DNA from: Synechococcus sp. CBW1002
GTDB taxonomy: Bacteria > Cyanobacteriota > Cyanobacteriia > PCC-6307 > Cyanobiaceae
Direction of reading: 5' to 3'
DNA length: 64,000 nucleotides
Assembly: GCF_015840915.1 (NCBI RefSeq)
Contig: NZ_CP060398.1
Coordinates: forward strand, 3,472,001 to 3,536,000
Positions 53,517-61,224 of this stretch are shown here, one piece after another (position 1 is the first letter of the stretch; every line of letters begins with the position of its first letter). A program made the translations under genes and the position numbers. The notes under the pieces are model-generated. The model had not been told where the DNA came from and did not search any database. It saw nothing but the letters and a program-made list of their open reading frames with translations.

Positions 53517-55148
53517 TTAGTGGCCGGGCACATGCAGATGGCGGCCGCAATGGCCGATCACCACCTGGCCCAGATCGGCATCCCAGCAGAAGTGAATGCG
53601 AAGGGTTCGATTCTCGGAATCCTTGACGCCAATCTTGAGGTGCTGCCACATCTCGATGGTCTTGTCTCCATAGGAGAAGGTCCGCTCCCGCCTGGCCTGC
53701 TGATTGTTCTCGATCGTCTGCGACTCCCTGGGGGCATAACTGCTGGCCCCGAAGGCTTGCTGCCCCGCCACCAGGTCCGGAGCGCCCGCAAATTTCTGCT
53801 CGCGGAAGTTGGTGGCCAGCAGCCAGAGCAACTCGAACAGTCGATCGCCGTACTCGAAGCCCTTCGCTTCATCGGCCGAGCGCCAGGCGGAGTCGAGCAC
53901 CAGCAAATGTCCTGGACACAGCTCCTCGCTCACCAGCTCCAGGCACTGGCGGGGCCTCAGCCGTTCACTGCCGGCCAGGCGGCGCAGGCTCATCAGCAGA
54001 CGGTCGCTGATCTCCTGATCCTCAGCCTTCCCGTCGCCACCATCGGCTGCGGTCCATGGAGTGACAGCGAACTCACCGGAGCCACCAGAACCGCTCTGTT
54101 GCCTGAAGTAGTCGAGCTCAAGGGTGTTGACCTCCAGTTCGGTGCTGATCTGGGCGAGCTGATCGCTGAGGGTCTGGATCTCCGCCAGTGCCAGCTGCAG
54201 CTCCTGCTCCTTGAGATCGAGCTCCTGGCGCAGCTCCCCCTCCACGGACTGGGCCAACTCAATCGCCTGTTCGCCCTCCGCCAGTGCCTTCTGCGCTCGG
54301 CGCTCCAGAACGGATCTGCTGGTGTCGTACTCGCGCTGGAGACGGCGCTGTTCTGCTCGGCTGGTCTCCAGGCGCGTGCTGATCTCCTCCTGCTTCTCCT
54401 CCAGTTCCTTGAGCCGCTCCTGGCGTTCCCGCACGCGCGTGCTCTCGCTGGGGACCCCGAAGTGGGAGCGGATCAGCTGCTCCACCACGTCCGGATCCTC
54501 CGGTGCCCGCCCGCTGGCATCGGTGAGGCTCAGGTACCAGGGGTAATGGCGGCCATCCTGAGCCGGGTAGTAGCTGTAGCCGCACTTGCTGACATCGAAG
54601 CTGGCGGCCAGTAGCTCCTGAAGCTCGCGGAAGGCCCCTTCGCTGCAGCTGATCACCAGGCGCAGCTTGTCGCTGCCACTGGTGCGATCAACGTCCCAGG
54701 CGAAACTGCTCGAGACCCCCAGCTCCCGCAGGCGCCGGCTGGCCCTGGGGATCGGGATGGCGATCTGGAGGCGAAAGGCATCGCGCCGGGAGGTGGTTGC
54801 CAGCCCGGTGACCACAGCCTCCAGTCCATCCCTGGCCTCAGGCACCTCGGCAGCGATCAACGCAGCCATGTCCTTGGGGATGTAGCCGATCCACTGCTCC
54901 CTCCAGAAGACCTTGACGGCATTGGGATCCCATTGGTTCGTGGGCTCGTGCTGGAGGGTGAGCGAGTCACCGATGGTGATGCCAAGGGCCATCTTCTCGG
55001 CGGCATCTTCAAGCCTGTAAGCCAGGAACGTCTGCAGGATCTCGGCGCTGCTCTGCTGCTGGCGACGTTGGCGGGCCGCCTGCCGTTCGGCGCTGCCTGC
55101 GTCATCGAGGTGCTGCAGGCGCTGGAAGAGATTGCCTTTGGGCGCCAT
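53517..55148 (-). CDS. HIRAN-domain coiled-coil protein
   Basis: 543 residues. A HIRAN domain is at about residues 48-125 (LTLQHEPTNQWDPNAVKVFW, then QWIGYIPKDMAALIAAEV), which in other proteins recognises DNA 3' ends or stalled forks. A long coiled coil spans about residues 235-345 (LEEKQEEISTRLETSRAEQR, then many Glu/Gln/Leu heptads). The C-terminal domain of about 150 residues ends HFCWDADLGQVVIGHCGRHL and recurs in other uncharacterised bacterial proteins. It lies beside the E2-JAB-E1 operon but has a 17-base gap to the 57-residue gene and converges with it. A role in DNA-damage response or defence is inference. Confidence 0.75.
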   Translation of the reverse strand: MAPKGNLFQRLQHLDDAGSAERQAARQRRQQQSSAEILQTFLAYRLEDAAEKMALGITIGDSLTLQHEPTNQWDPNAVKVFWREQWIGYIPKDMAALIAAEVPEARDGLEAVVTGLATTSRRDAFRLQIAIPIPRASRRLRELGVSSSFAWDVDRTSGSDKLRLVISCSEGAFRELQELLAASFDVSKCGYSYYPAQDGRHYPWYLSLTDASGRAPEDPDVVEQLIRSHFGVPSESTRVRERQERLKELEEKQEEISTRLETSRAEQRRLQREYDTSRSVLERRAQKALAEGEQAIELAQSVEGELRQELDLKEQELQLALAEIQTLSDQLAQISTELEVNTLELDYFRQQSGSGGSGEFAVTPWTAADGGDGKAEDQEISDRLLMSLRRLAGSERLRPRQCLELVSEELCPGHLLVLDSAWRSADEAKGFEYGDRLFELLWLLATNFREQKFAGAPDLVAGQQAFGASSYAPRESQTIENNQQARRERTFSYGDKTIEMWQHLKIGVKDSENRTLRIHFCWDADLGQVVIGHCGRHLHVPGH

Positions 55149-55248
55149 CAGGCAGAAATGCTGAGTTGACGGCAGGACTGGGTCGCCTCATCATAAGGCG
55201 ATTTCTCAAAAGAGCTGCCTGAAGGTACGTTGGAGGAGTATGCGCCGT

Positions 55249-56163
55249 CTACTCAACGAGACAAAACGCACTCCTGAGTTCATCAACGACTTGAAGACCG
55301 GTCTCGAATCCCTGGAATACGCTGCCAAGCAGTTGATCCCCAATGGAGTTAATTCGATGAGACTCCTCGACTTCATCCGTTGAGAGAGAAATGCTGTGTA
55401 CGAGGCCAGCGGGATCAGTGATCATAAGAGAGTGATCATTACTGACGCAAAACCCCCAATCCGGGAGGACTGGATGAATGCTGATGATTTCCAGGCTTGA
55501 ACTTGAGTTAGTACCTTCAAGCTCAAGAAACCAGCCGCTGCCAAATTCCAAGTCTGCAACGTAATCCTCAGCGCAGGAGAATAGCATCTCAAGTAGTTCA
55601 ATCAGATCGCAGGCTGATTCAGGGCGATCACCAGGACTGAGCGTGTAATAACCAGGAAATGGATCAACACCTGTGCAAATCTGGAATGTCTGCCGATGTT
55701 CATTGACCTTTCGATCGTTCTCTTTGCAACTCATCTTGGTGACAGGCTTCCAAGTAATCTCAATGTCCTCCTCCCAACGCCAGAGGATTTCTCCGCGCTG
55801 ACTGGATTCAAGATCAGCCAGGGCATCAACGAGCTGCTCCAGGAGATAAATCCGTGCTGGCTCTGGAGCTTCAGGTCCCATCCTCGCAAGCAATCTGATC
55901 AGTGCGGTCGTGCCACAGCGCTTCCACCAGGCGTCGTTTTCAAGCAATAGGAGCTTGAAGACCGGATTGTCGACGACCTGCTGGGAGCAGTCCTGAGCGA
56001 GATCCCAGAGGAGGTTCTCATCAACGTTGGGATTGGCAGCAATGACTGCGCGGATAGGCTGCCGAATACCCTTGCGCTTCAGACTACTGAGCTGGTGGAG
56101 CCTTGCTGGGGCGGTTGAAGGGTCAGCAGCGTCTGCAAGATAAATCCGAAGCCTGTTCTTCAT
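55249..56163 (-). CDS. LRV-repeat-type protein A
   Basis: 304 residues. The N-terminal LHQLSSLKRKG with IAANPNVDENLLWDLAQD is the leucine-rich-repeat-variant (LRV) pattern (A-x-NPN-x-x-LLWxLA). The rest is an acidic region with no recognised domain, ending LQVVDELRSAFCLVE. Base composition is lower in GC than the core genes, suggesting transfer. It has a paralogue 140 bases upstream at 56305-57288. The region from TCRQ to DWGFCVSNDHSLMITDPAGL also corresponds to GWEFDLDVDGFGEGVLTVID in the other copy. Confidence 0.7.
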   Translation of the reverse strand: MKNRLRIYLADAADPSTAPARLHQLSSLKRKGIRQPIRAVIAANPNVDENLLWDLAQDCSQQVVDNPVFKLLLLENDAWWKRCGTTALIRLLARMGPEAPEPARIYLLEQLVDALADLESSQRGEILWRWEEDIEITWKPVTKMSCKENDRKVNEHRQTFQICTGVDPFPGYYTLSPGDRPESACDLIELLEMLFSCAEDYVADLEFGSGWFLELEGTNSSSSLEIISIHPVLPDWGFCVSNDHSLMITDPAGLVHSISLSTDEVEESHRINSIGDQLLGSVFQGFETGLQVVDELRSAFCLVE

Positions 56164-56304
56164 GAAGAAAAAGAATTCAGTTGATTGCCAGAAAAATGCT
56201 GTTGATCTGGCAGACTAAGTCGAGCGACCTATGGTAATAATAAGCGATGTAGCCATCCCCCTCATTGGCCGATAAGATCTACATGGTGTTGCAGATTTAC
56301 GAAT

Positions 56305-57288
56305 CTACCTATGGGCTGCCTGGGCGGAGTCAGGATTAAGGACTAGGGCTTTAGGTAGCAGCTCATGCAGTTGATCGATGCTGAACTGGCCACCAAAAAG
56401 AAGCTCAGCCAGGTCTCTATCAAGCTCAGGATTCAGATAGTCTTGGTCAGCTTCGCTGCTGATGTCCCTATGGTGGCCAAATCCGGTTGGATCGATAACA
56501 GTAAGGACTCCTTCTCCAAATCCATCCACATCTAGATCAAATTCCCAGCCGGGGAGGTCTGGATCGACCTTGTCAATTTGCCAGTAGCCTTGGCCGCCTA
56601 AAGTTGAATTGTGTTCATAGTCCCAAGGAAGAGCAGTGAGGTCCATTTTGCCGGATTCTGAGAGCCCTAGTGCAATAAGGATCTTCAGCAGTGTGGCCGA
56701 GTCATGGGGTTTCCATGAGTTACCAATCTCCAGATCAAAGAAGCAGTCTTCAACAATAGAGCAGAATTCCAAGGTGAAAGAGTACTCCTCTTGCTCTTTG
56801 TCGTCAGCATTAGACCAGAAGGCGTCATCTTGCGCATCTTGATCGTCGGATCCAATGGATTCATCAGAGCTGTCAGCTTCACTCGTGTCCTGGGCGACCG
56901 CGATGAAGATGTGCCTGGTGAGACGTTGATGCCATTCCATGCGAAACGCCAGAGGTGAACTCTCACGCAGTTCGTCAGCGATGGAATGCACCAACTGATC
57001 ACGTCCGCGCTGGGGGGCATTCACACCCAGTTCAACGAGAAGTTTCAACAAGGCTGCACTCTCACAACGTTCCCACCAGGGATCAACGCCGAGATCAAAC
57101 AGGTCCATCTTTGGGTTCTTGATCACCGCTTCCGGATGATCCACAGCCAACTCCCAAAGCAGTTCCTCATCGACATTGGGGTTGGCCGCTATCAAGGGCC
57201 TGAGGATCTTGGTCTTTGCCAGCTGCCGCAGTCTCGCTGGGCTGGTATCGGGACTGCGGGCTTCTGTCGCTTCGTCGTTTGGGTCCAC
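56305..57288 (-). CDS. LRV-repeat-type protein B
   Basis: 327 residues and a paralogue of the previous gene. N-terminal PARLRQLAKTKIL with IAANPNVDEELLWELAVD is the LRV pattern, then NPKMDLFDLGVDPWWERC corresponds to NPVFKLLLLENDAWWKRC in the other copy. A very acidic linker (Ser/Asp/Glu, about residues 135-165) follows. The two proteins are full-length relatives with diverged middle parts, so an old tandem duplication is likely. Two proteins of this kind beside an LRV gene with MoxR and VWA partners (61225 onwards) suggest one functional group. The interval downstream (57289-57716) has no gene. Confidence 0.7.
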   Translation of the reverse strand: MDPNDEATEARSPDTSPARLRQLAKTKILRPLIAANPNVDEELLWELAVDHPEAVIKNPKMDLFDLGVDPWWERCESAALLKLLVELGVNAPQRGRDQLVHSIADELRESSPLAFRMEWHQRLTRHIFIAVAQDTSEADSSDESIGSDDQDAQDDAFWSNADDKEQEEYSFTLEFCSIVEDCFFDLEIGNSWKPHDSATLLKILIALGLSESGKMDLTALPWDYEHNSTLGGQGYWQIDKVDPDLPGWEFDLDVDGFGEGVLTVIDPTGFGHHRDISSEADQDYLNPELDRDLAELLFGGQFSIDQLHELLPKALVLNPDSAQAAHR

Positions 57289-57716
57289 GGCAAACGGAGA
57301 TTGAACAATCTAGCCTAAGGCTATGTGGTGTATAAGGAGAGAAGAATAGTAATTTTAAAGTCGCCGCGCGACCTCGTCAACCTCTGATGCTCAGAATGTT
57401 CACCTCCATTGCCCAAGGCTGCATGCGGATTTTAGCTTTGGCCTGGTCACGATCCGGTAAGGCGACCTCGCCGCTCCGAGTGTAGGAGCGATTGTTCTGA
57501 TCAATCCGGTGCACTGTGGCATGCAGCATGGGGATTGGCATTGGAGTGTGTTGAGTCTCGTCGGCATTAATGATGCATCCGATGTCGTCCAGAGTGGGAT
57601 CGGGTTCGAGGAAGAACGGACATTCCTTGCAGTGGGGAGTTACAACCTGCTAAGCCGGATAATGCGGCCAGCATTGATCTCGCCTAGTCTATGCGAGAGA
57701 ATGACAGGTATGCTCC
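57289..57716. other. Stretch without a convincing gene
   Basis: About 430 bases between the divergent start of LRV protein B and the 362-residue gene. It is GC-poor compared with the core. A plus-strand frame at 57509-57736 (IGFEEERTFLAVGSYNLLSR) looks like a short relic. Promoters for both flanking genes should be here, but I see no clear hexamer pair. Confidence 0.45.
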
Positions 57717-58805
57717 ATGGCAGAATCTTCCATTGATCTGCTGGCCTTGAATCGCGAGATCCTGCTCAATCCCAAAACGGCTGCCTGCAATCATCTGGTC
57801 GCCCTGCTTGAACTGGAGAAACCAGGCTTGGAGTTTTTGTGCCCAATGGCAAAGGCAATTTACCTTCTAGAAACCAACAGGAGTCATCTGGTTAATCCTA
57901 CTGAAGCCCTTTTGGGCTGCTTACTCGTTGACTACACGTTCTCAGGGGTACCTGGCACTGATGAATACGCCTCAGTTACAGAGCAAGTCCATCATGTGAT
58001 TGAAACCAGATTCGCCGGTCGTGATATCGTTCTCGGATTTGAGTCGACTGGTGGCATGCTTCATTATTCCAGCTACTGGAGTGACTATCTCCGCACTGTC
58101 TGGGCGAAGAAGTGGAACCTGGATCGAATCTCAAGACCACACGAGTTTATTGAGAATATATTCTGCATTCTAGGCGACGACGCTCGCCAAGCGACGCCAA
58201 GTGCCTATCCGTCAGATAAAGGAGAATTTCTGGGTAGCGTAAGCTATGTAATGACAAATATTAATGGCATAGACATCCAAGGCCCGGAGTATACAAATTC
58301 TGGTTGTGATGATGAGTGGGCAGGTCTCTCGGACAAATACAGCCAAAGGTATCCGGGTACTCGATGTGACTCCGATGGGCAGATGTGCTGGCTCCACTAC
58401 CTGGAAGAACGAGATGCCAAGAGACTTGGGATTTTGAGCGATGGCAACGAGGCAATCGGAGAAAATGATGACTATCCCGAATGGGTATCGAAAAAAGTCT
58501 CAGTAAAGGAACTCGAAGAAACATGGATTAGTCCTGATGAGCTACAGAGTAGCTACATGCGTGGCAATCTCGCCTTTGAAGAATCGACTATTGCCTGGTT
58601 GGCAATAGGCTGTGGTGAGGACTGGTATCCCGGGCGGCTCGAAGATGATGATCAGGGTCATAACAAGGAAGAAGACGGCGGGATCTTCGATCCCATGAGT
58701 CGACCTTTAATCGAAGTTGAAATTGAGAAAGAAGCAAAAGTGTTGCCAGATGAGCTGCTCACTCTTGCCCCATATCTTATCAAGCTACATCAAATGCTGA
58801 ATTAG
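57717..58805 (+). CDS. Hypothetical protein, 362 residues, acidic
   Basis: Begins MAESSIDLLALNREILLNPK and has no known domain. Residues about 50-140 are helical (AIYLLETNRSHLVNPTEALL). The C-terminal half contains CDDEWAGLSDKYSQRYPG, GILSDGNEAIGENDDYPEW, VKELEETWISPDELQSSYM and an acidic tail, LEDDDQGHNKEEDGG. The low GC and unusual codon use suggest acquisition from elsewhere. It lies in the accessory block, convergent with the metallopeptidase-VWA gene (17-base gap), and might be an effector or target in the same system. Unknown. Confidence 0.7.
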   Translation: MAESSIDLLALNREILLNPKTAACNHLVALLELEKPGLEFLCPMAKAIYLLETNRSHLVNPTEALLGCLLVDYTFSGVPGTDEYASVTEQVHHVIETRFAGRDIVLGFESTGGMLHYSSYWSDYLRTVWAKKWNLDRISRPHEFIENIFCILGDDARQATPSAYPSDKGEFLGSVSYVMTNINGIDIQGPEYTNSGCDDEWAGLSDKYSQRYPGTRCDSDGQMCWLHYLEERDAKRLGILSDGNEAIGENDDYPEWVSKKVSVKELEETWISPDELQSSYMRGNLAFEESTIAWLAIGCGEDWYPGRLEDDDQGHNKEEDGGIFDPMSRPLIEVEIEKEAKVLPDELLTLAPYLIKLHQMLN

Positions 58806-58821
58806 TTCTGTGCCTGCTGGA

Positions 58822-60096
58822 CTATTGGTGGATTCGAACAACCTCCCCCCAGGGAAACTCATCATTCTCCAGCCCCCCCGGCACCACCACCCAAAGGGTA
58901 GGCAGCTCTGGCTCCTGCTTGGGAAAATCACCGAAGCCATCCGTAAGATACACGCAGACGGCCCGTTTCTCACGGCTCCAGGTCTTCTGAACTTGCTTGA
59001 AGAACGGCCGGAAGTCGGTTCCGCCACCGCCTTCCGGTGCAGGCAGCTCACTGTCCTCCATCAGTTCATAGGGTCCATAGCAGCTGGCATCCGCGTACCA
59101 GAGCCAACAACGAAGCATCGGATAGGCCGAGAGGATGCCCCTCAGTTCGCCGAGAAACAGGCTGAGTTCTTCCTGGCCAACCGAACCGCTGGTGTCGATG
59201 CAACAGAACACCTCGACGCTTTCGCCCTCAAGGTGGTCGAGATACAGTCCCTGATGGATGAAGCGGCGGTCAAAACCGGCATAGTCGTTGGGGGTGTGCA
59301 CCAGATAGCGCCACAACTGGCTGCGCCAGTCCAACTGCGGATCGGCGATTTCATCCAGATGTCGCTGCAGGGCCGCCGGCAGATCCCCCTTGCCCTGGCT
59401 GCGCAGCAACACCTGTGCCTGTTGGATCGCCTGTTTCCAATGCGCCTCCAGCTCCTGCCGATCCGCCGGATCCCTCCCTGACTGCTGTTCGGCTGAGGAC
59501 TCACGTCCCTGTTTGTGGTGGTCCGCTGATTTGTCCTGCCCCGAATGGGCTGGCCTGCTCCGGCCTCTCTGACGACGGTGTGTTGGACTTCCCCCAGCAG
59601 GCTCGGATGTAGTCATCGGAGCTGCCAGCAAATCAGCCAGGGGTAATTGTGGCCGTTTGCGCTTCTGGCGCTTCTGGAGAAGCTCATAGATCTCCTCCAC
59701 ACTGTGATGCTCCAGGCGTACATCACGAATCGCGCCTTCAGGCAGTTGCAGTGAGCCCTCCGCCGCAATCATGCCATTGACGACCAGATCTGCTGCGATG
59801 TTGAACTGTTCGTGATCACGCATCCCTCGACGCAAGGGGTGCAACAAGGCCGCATGCAGCAGCTCATGCAAAAACAACCCATCGCGTTGGTTGGCAGGTA
59901 AGGCTGCGTAGGCCTGGGGATGGAACCACAGGGTGCGGCCATCGGTAGCCGCCAGGGCCACCGATTCGCTGAAGCGCACCTCCGCGAACATTGCCAGAGC
60001 CGCGAAAAATGGCGAGTGCATGCGCAGCCGCAGTCGCGTGGCGCTGACCAGTCTCTCCAGCTCAGAGATAGACGCCCCATTCGCGGTGGCAGTCAT
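58822..60096 (-). CDS. Putative metallopeptidase plus VWA-domain protein (DUF2201-like)
   Basis: 424 residues. The N-terminal half has a zinc-protease motif HELLH (residues 77-81, FLHELLHAALLHPLRRG) and a family motif VVNGMIAAEGSLQLPEGA. A long basic Arg/Gln/Ser-rich linker lies at about residues 165-215. The C-terminal half is a VWA domain with MIDAS-like DTSGSVG (in FCCIDTSGSVGQEELSLFL), and later GGGGTDFRPFF and YLTDGFGDFP. Metallopeptidase-VWA proteins pair with MoxR ATPases, as here. Its ATG overlaps the MoxR stop by 4 bases (ATGA), so the two are translationally coupled. Confidence 0.85.
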   Translation of the reverse strand: MTATANGASISELERLVSATRLRLRMHSPFFAALAMFAEVRFSESVALAATDGRTLWFHPQAYAALPANQRDGLFLHELLHAALLHPLRRGMRDHEQFNIAADLVVNGMIAAEGSLQLPEGAIRDVRLEHHSVEEIYELLQKRQKRKRPQLPLADLLAAPMTTSEPAGGSPTHRRQRGRSRPAHSGQDKSADHHKQGRESSAEQQSGRDPADRQELEAHWKQAIQQAQVLLRSQGKGDLPAALQRHLDEIADPQLDWRSQLWRYLVHTPNDYAGFDRRFIHQGLYLDHLEGESVEVFCCIDTSGSVGQEELSLFLGELRGILSAYPMLRCWLWYADASCYGPYELMEDSELPAPEGGGGTDFRPFFKQVQKTWSREKRAVCVYLTDGFGDFPKQEPELPTLWVVVPGGLENDEFPWGEVVRIHQ

Positions 60097-61121
60097 CGGC
60101 CCAGCAGTTCGCGGTAGTCCTTGAGGAAGGCCTGCAGAGCAGGCTCATCCGCCACCATCTTGGCCAGCACACCGACCTGATTCGTGCGGCGCATCTGAGC
60201 GACCAGGTCACTGGCAAACAGCTGCACCCATTCAGCTGTGGCCTTGGCCACCAGCCACTGGAAGGCCGCCAGGCCTTGCTCGGCAGTGGAAGCGCGCATG
60301 GTCAGGCCGATCGCGGTAGCCCAGCGCCCAGACGGTTCCTCAGGAAATTTGAGGCGTGCCCCCTTGCCGGTGAGAACCTTATCGAGATCGGGCAGCCTTG
60401 TATACACCTTGAGGTAGGCCCGGAACTCCGAAGCCGCCGCCTCACCGATGGCCGGATCCACATCCAGGCCGCCTTGATGCAAACAACTGGCCATCTCCCA
60501 GCTGCGTGGTGACGGCCAGGCTGGCTCCTTGGGATTGAGCTTATGCAGCAGGGTCGGGCGGAACGCCAGGAAGGCCAGCACCTGTTCATGCAGCCGGCGC
60601 TCCAGCGCATAGGCCTTGAAGCTGTCGAAATCGACGCCAACGCTGAGATGGAGGAAGCGATTGGCCAGGGGGGAGGGCATCTCGAACACCGAGGCGCGAT
60701 CCTCCTTGCGATTACCCGCTGCCCAGATGAACCAGCCCTCCGGCACCCGGTAACTGCCCACCTGGCGATCGAGGATCAGCTGCTGGGCCACACCCTGCAT
60801 CGCAGGGGGTGCCATGTTTAGCTCATCGAGGAACAGGATACCTTTTCCGGAGCGCGGCAAAAATTCTGGGGGGAACCAAGTGGACGTACCCAGGCTTTCG
60901 CCATCCGCCGGCGGAACGGCCACGGGCAGCCCTCTCAGGTCTGTTGGGGCCAGCTGACTGAGGCGTACATCGATGAAGTCCAGCCCAGCAGCCTCTGCCA
61001 CCTGCGCCACGATGCTGGATTTGCCGATTCCTGGAGGGCCCCAGATCATCGTGCTGATCCTGATGTTGCCCACCACCAGCTGGTCGAGGTAACGGAGTAG
61101 CTGGGAGGGTTTGAGTGTCAT
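60093..61121 (-). CDS. MoxR-type AAA+ ATPase
   Basis: 342 residues from MTLKPSQLLRYLDQLVVGNI at 61121. Walker A is GPPGIGKSSIVAQ at about residue 28 and Walker B is ILFLDELNMAPPAMQGV at about residue 105. Sensor-type ANRFLHLSVGVDFDSF follows, with an AAA lid (SPRSWEMASCLHQGGLDVDP). MoxR ATPases work as chaperone-like partners of VWA proteins in metal-centre insertion or in regulated protein assembly. The frame reaches 61583, but that start is antisense to the LRV gene and not credible. It lies between the LRV gene upstream and the metallopeptidase-VWA gene downstream. Confidence 0.9.
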   Translation of the reverse strand: MTLKPSQLLRYLDQLVVGNIRISTMIWGPPGIGKSSIVAQVAEAAGLDFIDVRLSQLAPTDLRGLPVAVPPADGESLGTSTWFPPEFLPRSGKGILFLDELNMAPPAMQGVAQQLILDRQVGSYRVPEGWFIWAAGNRKEDRASVFEMPSPLANRFLHLSVGVDFDSFKAYALERRLHEQVLAFLAFRPTLLHKLNPKEPAWPSPRSWEMASCLHQGGLDVDPAIGEAAASEFRAYLKVYTRLPDLDKVLTGKGARLKFPEEPSGRWATAIGLTMRASTAEQGLAAFQWLVAKATAEWVQLFASDLVAQMRRTNQVGVLAKMVADEPALQAFLKDYRELLGR

Positions 61122-61224
61122 GGATGACGGGGTAGTGAGAATGCTGTTACCAGTGCTCCTCCGCTCCTTACGGATGTGACACGAGCAGTTAACAGCAGAG
61201 GCAGGAGGGGACTTGCAGGGCCAC

